The notes beneath the pieces were generated by a model. It did no database searches, was not told where the DNA came from, and saw nothing but the letters and a program-made list of their open reading frames with translations. The position numbers and the translations under genes are program-made. This document shows, piece by piece, positions 44,681-54,056 of a stretch of 64,000 bases of DNA; position 1 is the stretch's first letter; each line of letters opens with the position of its first letter. The stretch is from NCBI RefSeq assembly GCF_900108945.1, contig NZ_FNYE01000016.1, positions 62,001-126,000 of the forward strand, in the 5' to 3' direction. Source of the DNA: Paraburkholderia diazotrophica. Lineage in GTDB: Bacteria; Pseudomonadota; Gammaproteobacteria; Burkholderiales; Burkholderiaceae.

Positions 44681-45478
44681 ATGAAAATTGCCATCGCTGG
44701 CGCATCGGGCCGCATGGGCCGGATGCTCGTCGAAACCGTCCTCAACGATCCCGACGCGACGCTCTCCGGCGCGCTCGATCGCACGGGTGCGCCGCAACTC
44801 GGTCAGGATGCCGGAGCGTTCCTGGGCAAGCAGACGGGCGTGCCGATCTCGGACGATATCGACGCGGTGCTCGCGCAGTCCGACTGTCTGATCGATTTCA
44901 CGCGCCCCGAGGGCACAATCGGGCACATCGACGCAGCGCTGCGTACGAACGCGAAGCTCGTGATCGGCACGACGGGCTTCGACGACGCGCAAAAGGCGCA
45001 CATTCGCGCGGCGGCGGAAAAAATCGCCATCGTGTTCGCGTCGAACTTCAGCGTCGGCGTGAATGTGACGATGAAGCTGCTCGAATTCGCCGCGCCGCAT
45101 TTCTCGCAGGGCTACGACATCGAAATCATCGAGGCGCATCATCGTCACAAGGTGGACGCGCCGTCGGGCACCGCGTTGACGATGGGCGAAGTGGTGGCGA
45201 AGGCGCTCGGCCGCAAGCTCGAAGACTGCGCGGTGTACGCGCGCGAGGGCGTGACGGGCGAGCGCGATCCGTCGACGATCGGCTTTTCGGCGATTCGCGG
45301 CGGCGACATCGTCGGCGATCACACGGTGCTGTTCGCGGGAATCGGCGAGCGCATCGAGATCACGCACAAATCGGCAAGCCGTCTGTCGTATGCACAAGGC
45401 GCGCTGCGTGCGGTACGTTTCCTGCAAGGCCATCGGAACGGCCTGTTCGACATGCAGGACGTGCTCGGCCTCCGCTAG
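44681..45478 (+). CDS. dapB: 4-hydroxy-tetrahydrodipicolinate reductase
   Basis: A 265-residue enzyme of lysine and diaminopimelate synthesis. It shows the nucleotide-binding loop GASGRMGRMLVE at residues 7-18, the catalytic stretch EAHHRHKVDAPSGTA with His and Lys, and GTTGF. Full length. It follows bamE after 240 bases and precedes exbB after 60. Confidence 0.96.
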   Translation: MKIAIAGASGRMGRMLVETVLNDPDATLSGALDRTGAPQLGQDAGAFLGKQTGVPISDDIDAVLAQSDCLIDFTRPEGTIGHIDAALRTNAKLVIGTTGFDDAQKAHIRAAAEKIAIVFASNFSVGVNVTMKLLEFAAPHFSQGYDIEIIEAHHRHKVDAPSGTALTMGEVVAKALGRKLEDCAVYAREGVTGERDPSTIGFSAIRGGDIVGDHTVLFAGIGERIEITHKSASRLSYAQGALRAVRFLQGHRNGLFDMQDVLGLR

Positions 45479-45538
45479 GCACCCGTACCTGTTCTCACGC
45501 GCCGGAGCACTCGTGGCCGAGGCGAACGGCGAGGTCCG

Positions 45539-46276
45539 ATGGCAAACTCCGGCATCATCCACTACCTGCAATCCAGCGACGCCATCACGCATGGCGTCGC
45601 GTACGTGCTGCTGGCGATGTCGATTGCGAGCTGGTGTTTCCTGATCGTCAAAAGCTGGATGCTCGGGCGAGCGAAGCGCCAGGGGCCACGCGCCATTGCA
45701 CTTTTCTGGCAGGCGCCGACGCTCGCCGATGGCGTCGCCGCGCTGCGGCTCGCCGATCGCGAGCACATCTTTTCTCCGTTGGCGGAAGCGGCGCTGCAGG
45801 CATCGGAAGTCGAGATGCCGGGCGTGCTGCTCGCGCGCGTCGAGCGCAGCGAACGCGTGCTGCGGGCGCTGCGCCAGGCGCTGCATCGTTCGCAACGGCG
45901 GCTGGAGTTCGGGCAGGTGCTGCTGGCGTCGGTGGGCAGCACCGCGCCGTTCGTCGGGCTGCTTGGCACCGTATGGGGTATCTATCACGCGCTCGGCAGC
46001 ATCGCGTCGAGCGGTCAGGCGATGATCGAAAACGTCGCGGGGCCCGTCGGCGAAGCGCTCATCATGACGGCGTTCGGTCTCGTCGTGGCGATTCCTGCCG
46101 TGCTCGCCTATAACGTGCTCGGACGGATGGTGCGGCAGTTGTCGGAGGAGCTCGACGGCTTCGCGCACGATCTGCACGCGTATGTCTGCGCGCCCGCCGG
46201 CGAGACGCACGACGCGGCGCGGGCCGACATACGCGACGCGCAAGGCAGGCGCTCGCCTGCGCGGACGCAGGCTTAG
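45539..46276 (+). CDS. exbB: MotA/TolQ/ExbB proton-channel protein
   Basis: A 245-residue inner-membrane protein with three hydrophobic helices (residues about 22-42, 130-155 and 170-195). The conserved ExbB/TolQ segment VGSTAPFVGLLGTVWGIYHALG is present and followed by a GEALIMTAFGLVVAIPAVLAYN helix. It forms a proton-motive-force-driven motor with the ExbD gene just downstream. No TonB or TolA is beside them, so the partner must lie elsewhere. Confidence 0.9.
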   Translation: MANSGIIHYLQSSDAITHGVAYVLLAMSIASWCFLIVKSWMLGRAKRQGPRAIALFWQAPTLADGVAALRLADREHIFSPLAEAALQASEVEMPGVLLARVERSERVLRALRQALHRSQRRLEFGQVLLASVGSTAPFVGLLGTVWGIYHALGSIASSGQAMIENVAGPVGEALIMTAFGLVVAIPAVLAYNVLGRMVRQLSEELDGFAHDLHAYVCAPAGETHDAARADIRDAQGRRSPARTQA

Positions 46277-46314
46277 GCTCAGCCAAGGCTGAAACGGAAA
46301 GAGCGAGGCACGAC

Positions 46315-46821
46315 ATGGCATTCGGCGGACTCGACAGACACAAGACGGCCGCGCCGATGGCGGACATCAACATGACGCCGCTGATCGACGTGATGCTCGT
46401 CCTGCTCGTCATTTTCATCATCACGGCGCCGCTGTTCACGCACGCGATCCGGCTCGATCTGCCGCGCGTAGCGTCCGCCGAGGCGCGCACGACGCCGCAG
46501 ACCATCACGCTGTCGATCGACGCGGCAGGCAAGCTCTACTGGAACGACAAGCCCATCACGCTCGAGCAGATGCGCGCGCAGTTCAACGACGCCGGCAAGC
46601 AAAAGGAACAGCCCGAGATCCATCTGCGCGCCGAGCGTTCGACGCGCTACGAGGTGATCGCGCAAGTGATGGGCGCGGCGCAGCAGGCGGGGCTGGAGAG
46701 AATCGGCTTCGTGACCGAGCCGCCGTCGGCGAGCAATGCGAAAGCCGGCGCCGCGACGACAGGCGGCGCGAACGCGCCCCAGCCCGCGCCTTCGACAGCG
46801 GGAGCATCCGCCGCGCGGTGA
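46315..46821 (+). CDS. exbD: ExbD/TolR-family protein
   Basis: A 168-residue partner of ExbB. It has one N-terminal membrane helix (about residues 20-42, VMLVLLVIFIITAPLF), with the functional Asp in the DINMTPLIDVM segment just ahead of and within it, and a periplasmic part. The last 30 residues are an Ala/Gly-rich tail. It starts 38 bases after exbB, so they share a transcript. Confidence 0.91.
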   Translation: MAFGGLDRHKTAAPMADINMTPLIDVMLVLLVIFIITAPLFTHAIRLDLPRVASAEARTTPQTITLSIDAAGKLYWNDKPITLEQMRAQFNDAGKQKEQPEIHLRAERSTRYEVIAQVMGAAQQAGLERIGFVTEPPSASNAKAGAATTGGANAPQPAPSTAGASAAR

Positions 46822-46959
46822 GCGTCCAGGCGTCGCCTGGCGGGTCAAAAGCCGCTTTCACCGCCAATCGGGATCTAACAGGGATCGAATCCGAATCAAT
46901 CGGCGCGCAAAACGCACGGCATCCGCCGCATCGCGTGCGGCATCGTCCCGCCCGGACGG

Positions 46960-47032
46960 TATAATCAGCCCTTTCCCCTTGACGCAAGGGGAATCGACGA
47001 GACATTTCTTCACGCAGAGCACCGGCCGGTGC
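46960..47032 (+). promoter_or_regulatory. Leader region of leuS with a -10 and two hairpins
   Basis: A TATAAT at 46960-46965 is followed within seven bases by a hairpin (TTCCCCTT-GACGC-AAGGGGAA, 46973-46993) and later by the 14-base palindrome GCACCGGCCGGTGC (47019-47032). The start point would lie just before the first hairpin. The -35 is poor. Confidence 0.45.
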
Positions 47033-47076
47033 CGAAGCACTGAAAAGCGGCACCGAACCAGCGATCCCATCACACC

Positions 47077-49671
47077 ATGCACGAAAAATACGTTCCCTCC
47101 GACGTCGAATCCGCCGCGCAAGGACAATGGCGCGCGAGCGACGCGTACAAAACGACGGAAAAGGCCGACAAGCCGAAGTTCTATTGCGTTTCGATGCTGC
47201 CGTATCCGTCGGGCAAGCTGCATATGGGGCACGTACGCAACTACACGATCAACGACGTGATGTACCGCTATCTGCGGATGAACGGCTACAACACGCTGAT
47301 GCCGATGGGCTGGGACGCGTTCGGCATGCCCGCCGAGAATGCCGCGATGGCCAATGGCGTGCCGCCCGCGAAGTGGACGTACGACAACATCGCGTACATG
47401 AAGAAGCAGATGCAGTCGATGGGTCTCGCGATCGACTGGTCGCGCGAAGTCGCCACGTGCAGCCCGGACTATTACAAGTGGAACCAGTGGATCTTCCTGA
47501 AGATGCTGGAGAAGGGCATCGCGTACAAGAAGACGGGCACCGTGAACTGGGACCCCGTCGATCAGACCGTGCTCGCGAACGAGCAGGTGATCGACGGCCG
47601 CGGCTGGCGCTCGGGCGCGCTCGTCGAAAAGCGCGAAATCCCGATGTACTACATGCGCATCACGCAGTACGCGGATGAACTGCTGAACGATCTCGACGGC
47701 CTCGGCTGGCCCGAGCGCGTGAAGATCATGCAGCAGAACTGGATCGGCAAGAGCTATGGCGTGAACTTCGGCTTCCCGTACGAAATCGACGGCGAGCAGA
47801 AGCTCTTGCGCGTGTTCACGACGCGCGCCGACACGATCATGGGCGTGACGTTCTGTGCGGTCGCCGCCGAGCACCCGCTCGCGACGCGTCTCGCGCAGGA
47901 CAAGCCCGAGCTGCTGCCGTTCATCGACGAATGCAAGCACGGCGGCGTCGCTGAAGCCGACATGGCGACGATGGAAAAGAAGGGCATGCCGACGGGCTTT
48001 TACGTCACGCATCCGCTGACGCAGGAAAAGGTCGAGGTGTGGATCGGCAACTACGTGCTGATGAGCTACGGCGAAGGTGCGGTGATGGGCGTGCCGGCGC
48101 ACGACGAGCGCGATTTCGCGTTCGTGAAGAAGTACGGCATTCCCGTCAAGCAGGTGGTCGCAGTCGTTGGCCAGCCGTTCTCGACGGATGCATGGCACGA
48201 GTCGTATAGCGACAAGGAAAACGGGGTGCTGGTCAACAGCGGCAAGTACGACGGCCTGAAGTACCAGGAAGCCGTCGATGCCATCGCCGCCGATCTCAAG
48301 GCGCTCGGCCTCGGCGACAAGCAGGTCACGTGGCGTCTGCGCGACTGGGGCATCTCGCGCCAGCGCTACTGGGGCACGCCGATCCCGATCATCCACTGCC
48401 CGTCGTGCGGCGACGTGCCCGTGCCCGAGAAGGATCTGCCCGTCGTGCTGCCCGAAGACCTCGTGCCGGACGGCACGGGCAATCCGCTCGCGAAATCGGA
48501 AGCGTTCCTGAACTGCACGTGTCCGAAGTGCGGCGCGGCCGCGAAGCGCGAAACCGACACGATGGACACGTTCGTCGATTCGTCATGGTACTTCTATCGC
48601 TACGCGGCACCCGACGCGAAGACGATGGTCGACGAGCGCACCGATCACTGGATGCCGATGGACCAGTACATCGGCGGCATCGAGCACGCGATTCTTCACC
48701 TGTTGTACTCGCGCTTCTGGGCGAAGGTCTGCCGCGATCTCGGCATCGTGAAGTTCGGCGAGCCGGCGAAGAACCTGCTCACGCAGGGCATGGTGCTCAA
48801 CGAGACGTACTACCGCGAAAACGACGCGGGCAAGAAGACCTGGTACAACCCGGCCGACGTCACCGTCACGCACGACGACAAGGGCCGCCCGGTCGGCGCG
48901 ACGCTGAACGCCGACGGCCAGCCCGTCGAACTGGGCGGCGTCGAGAAGATGTCGAAGTCGAAGAACAACGGCGTCGATCCCCAAGTGCTGATCGACCAGT
49001 ACGGCGCCGACACCGCGCGCCTCTTCACGATGTTCGCCGCACCGCCCGAGCAGCAGCTCGAGTGGTCGGGCGCGGGCGTCGAAGGCGCGAGCCGCTTCCT
49101 GCGCCGCGTGTGGGCGTTCGGCCAGGCGAACGAAGCGGCGCTGCGCGAGCGCGCATCGTTCGATGCCGCGAAGCTCGCCGATACCGAAAAGACGCTGCGC
49201 CGCGAAATCTACGGCGTGCTGAAGCAGGCCGATTTCGACTATCAGCGTCTGCAGTACAACACGGTCGTGTCGGCGGCAATGAAGATGCTCAACGCGCTCG
49301 AAAGTGCGAAGGCCGCAAGTCCCGCCGTGCTGCGCGAAACCTACGGCGTGCTGCTGCGCGTGCTGTACCCGGTCGTGCCGCACATCGCGTTCCAGCTCTG
49401 GCAGGAACTCGGCTACGCGGACGAATTCGGCACGCTGCTCGATGCGCCGTGGCCGAAGGTCGACGAAAAGGCGCTGGAGCAAAGCGAAATCGAGCTCGTG
49501 TTGCAGGTGAACGGCAAGGTGCGCGGCGCCGTGACGATCGCCAAGGACGCGTCGCGCGAAGCGATCGAAGCGGCTGCCCTCGCCCACGAAATGTTCGCGA
49601 AGTTCAGCGAAGGCAAGCCGGCGAAGAAGGTGATCGTCGTGCCCGGCCGCCTCGTGAACGTCGTCGTCTGA
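47077..49671 (+). CDS. leuS: Leucyl-tRNA synthetase
   Basis: An 864-residue class I synthetase. The HIGH-type motif is HMGH at residues 49-52 and the KMSKS loop is at about 625-629. The editing domain insert and the C-terminal anticodon part are complete. It follows a 255-base leader with structured RNA. LptE and HolA genes follow, the same grouping as in many proteobacteria. Confidence 0.97.
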   Translation: MHEKYVPSDVESAAQGQWRASDAYKTTEKADKPKFYCVSMLPYPSGKLHMGHVRNYTINDVMYRYLRMNGYNTLMPMGWDAFGMPAENAAMANGVPPAKWTYDNIAYMKKQMQSMGLAIDWSREVATCSPDYYKWNQWIFLKMLEKGIAYKKTGTVNWDPVDQTVLANEQVIDGRGWRSGALVEKREIPMYYMRITQYADELLNDLDGLGWPERVKIMQQNWIGKSYGVNFGFPYEIDGEQKLLRVFTTRADTIMGVTFCAVAAEHPLATRLAQDKPELLPFIDECKHGGVAEADMATMEKKGMPTGFYVTHPLTQEKVEVWIGNYVLMSYGEGAVMGVPAHDERDFAFVKKYGIPVKQVVAVVGQPFSTDAWHESYSDKENGVLVNSGKYDGLKYQEAVDAIAADLKALGLGDKQVTWRLRDWGISRQRYWGTPIPIIHCPSCGDVPVPEKDLPVVLPEDLVPDGTGNPLAKSEAFLNCTCPKCGAAAKRETDTMDTFVDSSWYFYRYAAPDAKTMVDERTDHWMPMDQYIGGIEHAILHLLYSRFWAKVCRDLGIVKFGEPAKNLLTQGMVLNETYYRENDAGKKTWYNPADVTVTHDDKGRPVGATLNADGQPVELGGVEKMSKSKNNGVDPQVLIDQYGADTARLFTMFAAPPEQQLEWSGAGVEGASRFLRRVWAFGQANEAALRERASFDAAKLADTEKTLRREIYGVLKQADFDYQRLQYNTVVSAAMKMLNALESAKAASPAVLRETYGVLLRVLYPVVPHIAFQLWQELGYADEFGTLLDAPWPKVDEKALEQSEIELVLQVNGKVRGAVTIAKDASREAIEAAALAHEMFAKFSEGKPAKKVIVVPGRLVNVVV

Positions 49672-49742
49672 CGGTCGCGCCGAATGTGCACGTTGATGCC
49701 GATCGATGGCGATTGCGCTTTAACTGCGAACCAGGAGCCCAT

Positions 49743-50294
49743 GTGAACCGCAGATCGTTTTTGACCCTGGCGTGCAGCGCGGTGCTGCTGTCCGCGTGCG
49801 GCTTCCAGCTGCGCGGCCAGCAGAACTATGCGTTCAAGCGCCTCGCCATTACGGGCGCGACGCCGCCCGTCGCTGCGCGCCTGACGCGCATGGTGCAGGG
49901 CGGCAGCGACACGGTGATCGTGAATTCGTCCAGCAACGCGGACGCGGTCCTGGTGGTTTCGGAGGCGCGTGGAACGGGTGTGCTGACGCTGAACTCGCTC
50001 GGCGTAGTCGAGGAATACGCGCTGAACTATTCGCTGAACTACACGCTGAGAGGCTCGGACGGCACTTTGCTGATTCCGCCAAGCTCGATCGCGTTGAATC
50101 GCGCGATGACGTATAGCGATCAGTTCTCGCAGGCGAAGGCCGCCGAAGCAGACATCCTTTACGCCGACATGCAGAACGACGCCGTCGATCAGCTGATGCG
50201 GCGCCTTGCCGTCGTGCGCTCGCTGCATCCGGCGCCGGGCCAGGAAGTGCCGGGCGTCGCGCCGCGCGCGCCGCTGCCGCCGCCGCCGCTCTGA
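49743..50294 (+). CDS. lptE: LPS-assembly lipoprotein LptE
   Basis: A 183-residue lipoprotein that plugs LptD and delivers lipopolysaccharide to the outer membrane. The lipobox is LSAC with Cys19 lipidated, followed by GFQLRGQ, the family start. The GTG start has AGGAG five bases before it. The tail is Pro-rich. It follows leuS after 71 bases, which is its usual place. Confidence 0.94.
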   Translation: MNRRSFLTLACSAVLLSACGFQLRGQQNYAFKRLAITGATPPVAARLTRMVQGGSDTVIVNSSSNADAVLVVSEARGTGVLTLNSLGVVEEYALNYSLNYTLRGSDGTLLIPPSSIALNRAMTYSDQFSQAKAAEADILYADMQNDAVDQLMRRLAVVRSLHPAPGQEVPGVAPRAPLPPPPL

Positions 50295-50340
50295 TCCGCC
50301 GACTGCATCGATCCGCTTTCACTCTCGTTCATCCGTAGCC

Positions 50341-51480
50341 ATGCAACTGCGTCTTGACGCGCTCGAAGCGCACCTCGCGAAAGGACTCGCCGTCCTGTAC
50401 GTCGTGTACGGCGACGAGCATCTGCTTGCGCAGGAAGCGTGCGACTGCATCCGCGCGGCGGCGCGCGCGAGCGGCTTTACGGACCGCACGGTGTTCACGG
50501 TGGAGCGAGGGTTCGACTGGAGCTCGCTGCTCGGCGCGAGCCAGTCGATGTCGCTGTTCGGCGACCGGCAACTCGTCGAGTTGCGCATTCCGACGGGCAA
50601 GCCCGGCAAGGAAGGCGCCGATGCGCTGAAGACACTCGCGGCGTCTGCGAATCCTGATGTGCTGACGCTCGTCACGCTGCCGCGCCTCGACGCCGCGACG
50701 CAAAAGGCCGCGTGGTTCACGGCTTTGGCGGACGCCGGCGTCGCGCTGAAAATCGATCCCGTCGAGCGTGCGCAATTGCCAAGCTGGGTCGGGCAGCGGC
50801 TTGCGCAGCAAGGTCAGCGCGTAGCGGCGGGCGAAGACGGCAAGCGCGCGCTGCAGTTCATCGCGGAGCGCGTCGAAGGCAATCTGCTCGCGGCGCATCA
50901 GGAGATCCAGAAGCTCGGGCTGCTGTATCCGTCCGGCGCGCTGACGTTCGAACAGATCCACGATGCCGTGCTCAACGTCGCGCGCTACGACGTGTTCAAG
51001 CTCAACGAAGCGATGCTGGCCGGCGACGTCGGCCGGCTGTCGCGCATGCTCGACGGCCTGAAGGGCGAGGGCGAGGCGGCCGTGCTCGTGCTGTGGGCCG
51101 TCGTCGAAGAGATTCGCACGCTGCTGCGGATCAAGCGCGGCGTCGAAGCCGGCAAGCCGCTCGCGATGCTGTTGCGCGAGAACCGCGTGTGGGGCCCGCG
51201 TGAGCGGCTCGTCGGGCCGGCGCTGTCGCGCGTGACGGAAGCCTCGCTCGAAAAAGCGCTCGCGCTGGCGGCGAAGCTCGACCGGCAGGTGAAGGGCTTG
51301 TCGGGCGCTACGCATGGCAATCATCGCAATGACCCACCGCCCGATCCATGGGCGGGCCTCTTCGAACTCGCGATGGCTGTCGCCGGCGCGCAGTCTTCGC
51401 ATGCGCGCGCTACGCCGACGCGGCCCGCGCCGGGTCGGCCGGCTCCTGCGCGGCCAGTGCCAATGCGCCGACCGTCGTAG
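50341..51480 (+). CDS. holA: DNA polymerase III delta subunit
   Basis: A 379-residue clamp-loader subunit. It shows YVVYGDEHLLAQEAC near residues 20-35 in the ATPase-like fold, with the usual domain order after it. About 40 residues at the end are a Pro/Arg/Ala tail beyond the family length. It starts 46 bases after lptE. A 229-base gap to proA follows and holds a TACAAT at 51634-51639. Confidence 0.93.
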   Translation: MQLRLDALEAHLAKGLAVLYVVYGDEHLLAQEACDCIRAAARASGFTDRTVFTVERGFDWSSLLGASQSMSLFGDRQLVELRIPTGKPGKEGADALKTLAASANPDVLTLVTLPRLDAATQKAAWFTALADAGVALKIDPVERAQLPSWVGQRLAQQGQRVAAGEDGKRALQFIAERVEGNLLAAHQEIQKLGLLYPSGALTFEQIHDAVLNVARYDVFKLNEAMLAGDVGRLSRMLDGLKGEGEAAVLVLWAVVEEIRTLLRIKRGVEAGKPLAMLLRENRVWGPRERLVGPALSRVTEASLEKALALAAKLDRQVKGLSGATHGNHRNDPPPDPWAGLFELAMAVAGAQSSHARATPTRPAPGRPAPARPVPMRRPS

Positions 51481-51709
51481 GCTGCCGCACGCCTGACGGA
51501 TCGCCACGCAGAGCCGCGCGCCAGCAGCGCTTGCGTGTCTCCAGGTTCCTCGTCAGGCCGTCCGGCAGCCTTTCCCGGTCCGTGAAACGGTGGCACGGCG
51601 CCGCCGCGCAGAGCACGCTGAAGTCACACGTCTTACAATCGTCGCATCGTTCCGCTTGCAGAAATTGTCCGCCGCGCTTCGTGCAGAACGCGGCACAACG
51701 GGAATCACC

Positions 51710-52981
51710 ATGGATATCGACCAGTACATGACCGACCTCGGCCGCCGCGCGCGTCACGCGTCGCGCGCGATGGCGCGGGCGTCGACGGCCGCGAAGAACG
51801 CCGCGCTCGAAGCCGTTGCAGTTGCCATCGAGCGTGAAGCGAATGCGCTGAAGGAAGCGAATGCGCGGGATCTCGCGCGCGCTCGCGACAAGGGACACGA
51901 CGCTGCCTTCATCGATCGCCTGACGCTGTCGGACAAGGCGCTGAAGACGATGGTCGAAGGCTTGCGGCAAGTGGCCGCGCTGCCCGATCCGATCGGCGAG
52001 ATCAGCAACATGAAGTACCGGCCGAGCGGCATCCAGGTCGGCCAGATGCGCGTGCCGCTGGGCGTGATCGGGATCATCTACGAATCGCGGCCGAACGTGA
52101 CCATCGATGCGGCCGCGCTGTGCCTCAAATCCGGCAACGCGACGATTCTGCGCGGCGGGTCCGAGGCGCTCGAATGCAACACGGCGCTCGCGAAGCTTAT
52201 CGGCGAAGGGCTGGAAAAGGCGGGCTTGCCGCAAGAGGCCGTGCAGGTGGTCGAAACGTCGGATCGCGCGGCCGTCGGCAAGCTGATCACGATGACCGAA
52301 TACGTCGACGTGATCGTGCCGCGCGGCGGCAAGAGCCTGATCGCGCGCCTGATCGAAGAAGGCCGCGTGCCGATGATCAAGCATCTCGACGGCATCTGCC
52401 ATGTGTATGTCGACGATCGCGCGGACATTGCGAAGGCGATGAACGTCTGCGACAACGCGAAGACGCACCGCTACGGCACCTGCAACACGATGGAGACGCT
52501 GCTGGTCGCGCGCGGCGTGGCGGCTGAGGTGCTGCCCCCGCTCGGCAAGCTGTATCGCGGCAAGGACGTGGAACTGCGCGTCGATCCGGCAGCGCGTAAG
52601 GTGCTCGAAGCCGCTGGCGTTGGTCCGCTCGTCGATGCGACGGAAGAGGACTGGCGCACCGAATACCTCGCGCCTGTGCTCGCTGTGAAGGTGGTCGATG
52701 GCATCGATCAGGCGATCGAGCACATCAACGAATACGGCTCGCATCACACGGACGCGATCGTCACGGAAGACCACGATCGCGCGATGCGCTTCCTGCGCGA
52801 AGTCGATTCGGCGAGCGTGATGGTCAACGCATCGACGCGTTTTGCCGACGGCTTCGAATTCGGGCTCGGCGCGGAGATCGGCATCTCGAACGACAAGCTG
52901 CATGCGCGCGGGCCCGTCGGACTGGAAGGGCTGACATCGATGAAATACGTCGTGCTCGGACACGGCGAAGGTCGCCAATAA
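51710..52981 (+). CDS. proA: Gamma-glutamyl phosphate reductase
   Basis: A 423-residue enzyme of proline synthesis that reduces gamma-glutamyl phosphate to the semialdehyde. The aldehyde-dehydrogenase-like catalytic Cys lies in the HRYGTCNTMETLL region, and the N-terminal part (GVIGIIYESRPNVT) is complete. The ATG was chosen because the frame upstream is not family-like. No proB is near. Confidence 0.95.
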   Translation: MDIDQYMTDLGRRARHASRAMARASTAAKNAALEAVAVAIEREANALKEANARDLARARDKGHDAAFIDRLTLSDKALKTMVEGLRQVAALPDPIGEISNMKYRPSGIQVGQMRVPLGVIGIIYESRPNVTIDAAALCLKSGNATILRGGSEALECNTALAKLIGEGLEKAGLPQEAVQVVETSDRAAVGKLITMTEYVDVIVPRGGKSLIARLIEEGRVPMIKHLDGICHVYVDDRADIAKAMNVCDNAKTHRYGTCNTMETLLVARGVAAEVLPPLGKLYRGKDVELRVDPAARKVLEAAGVGPLVDATEEDWRTEYLAPVLAVKVVDGIDQAIEHINEYGSHHTDAIVTEDHDRAMRFLREVDSASVMVNASTRFADGFEFGLGAEIGISNDKLHARGPVGLEGLTSMKYVVLGHGEGRQ

Positions 52982-53009
52982 CCGCTCATAAAACCAACAA
53001 GGATCACAG

Positions 53010-53426
53010 ATGTTGTGGGTCAAGACGTTTCACATCGTTCTGGTCGCTTCGTGGTTCGCGGGCCTCTTTTATCTGCCGCGGATTTTCGTCAATCTCGCGA
53101 TGGAGACCGATCCGAATGCGGTGAAACGTCTGTTGATCATGGCCCGCAAGCTGTTTCGTTTCATGACGCTCATCGCGGTGCCTGCGCTGGCGTGCGGCTT
53201 GTGGCTGTGGCTGGTGATCGGGATCGGCAGCGGTGAGGGCTGGATTCACGCGAAGGTCGGCGTGGTCGTGCTGCTCGTCGTCTATCACGCGTATTGCGGC
53301 GTGCTGCTGCGCACTTTCGAGCGCGGTGAAAACCGTCGCTCGGACAAGTGGTATCGGATGTTCAATGAGCTGCCTGTTCTTGGCATGCTCGTAGCCGTTG
53401 CGCTGGTGGTGATCAAGCCTTTCTGA
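53010..53426 (+). CDS. HemJ/CopD-family membrane protein (protoporphyrinogen oxidase-like)
   Basis: A 138-residue protein with four membrane helices. The HemJ-like residues HIVLVASWFAGLFYLPR (N-terminal His) and the WIHAKVGVVVLLVVYH segment are present. HemJ oxidises protoporphyrinogen IX in heme synthesis, and this is the best family match, but the CopD name is also used for such proteins. It follows proA after 28 bases and is closed by a terminator. Confidence 0.88.
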   Translation: MLWVKTFHIVLVASWFAGLFYLPRIFVNLAMETDPNAVKRLLIMARKLFRFMTLIAVPALACGLWLWLVIGIGSGEGWIHAKVGVVVLLVVYHAYCGVLLRTFERGENRRSDKWYRMFNELPVLGMLVAVALVVIKPF

Positions 53427-53456
53427 TTTTCGGTCCGTTCGATTCGCGGCGTCGAT

Positions 53457-53497
53457 AAAAAGCCCGGTTTGCTGGAGACAGCAAACCGGGCTTTGTG
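53457..53497. terminator. Terminator after the HemJ-like gene
   Basis: A 14-base stem (AGCCCGGTTTGCTG) with loop GAGA. The plus-strand side has only a weak T-run, the minus-strand side a better one. Confidence 0.75.
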
Positions 53498-54056
53498 CAT
53501 TTGGGGCCGCGTGCCGGAGGTTTCGGGTGTCCGCTTCGGCCGGCCTGAGCACCATCCGGCGGCGGCCGTGTTCGTGGCGATCTGATTGACCTTCGCACGT
53601 TCCTACTTTACTGGCTTACAGTGGCGGCCTATGCCGCGGCAACTGCCGCCGTTGTGCGTTCTCATGTGGCGCTCGATGTTCGTGACATGGCCCCGATTCG
53701 TTTTCCGGGTCGCTCGGCCCATTTCTTTCCGCATATCTAAGCATCCGCACTATTCGACCTTTACCCCTGGGTGTGTGCCTTCGGCCACCCCGTGCCCTGT
53801 TTCTTGTGGAAGCGCTTGGGCCATATCGACTATGTAGGTCAGGACTCTTCTCTGTCAGGTGACGGCATGGTTGGACGCATGAATTAAGACTGGTCTTATT
53901 CATGACGCAGTTCGGTATCTCTAAAGTTCATCCTCAGCATGACGGGAAATTTGAGATGGCGCGCCAACTCCGTCGCGTACATCGAATCGGTCTGAGTTGC
54001 CGACAGTCGAACGGACTCGCCGGGTCCACCAAAATTTAATTCGCTTAGGATTGCAG
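53498..54056. other. Region upstream of the autotransporter gene
   Basis: No convincing gene. Short frames on both strands lack start signals. The right half is AT-richer. An AGGA Shine-Dalgarno just before 54057 belongs to the next gene. Confidence 0.5.

Noticed and set aside
46966..47076. Leucine leader peptide or T-box for leuS
   Set aside because: No leucine-rich short frame and no T-box core; such T-boxes are not expected in this group.
46736..47260. Open frame of 174 codons spanning the exbD end and the leuS start
   Set aside because: Overlaps two strong genes and the leader, and is Arg/Thr-rich low-complexity.
53586..53903. Small genes upstream of the autotransporter on either strand
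   Set aside because: Overlapping, with no start signals and no family features.
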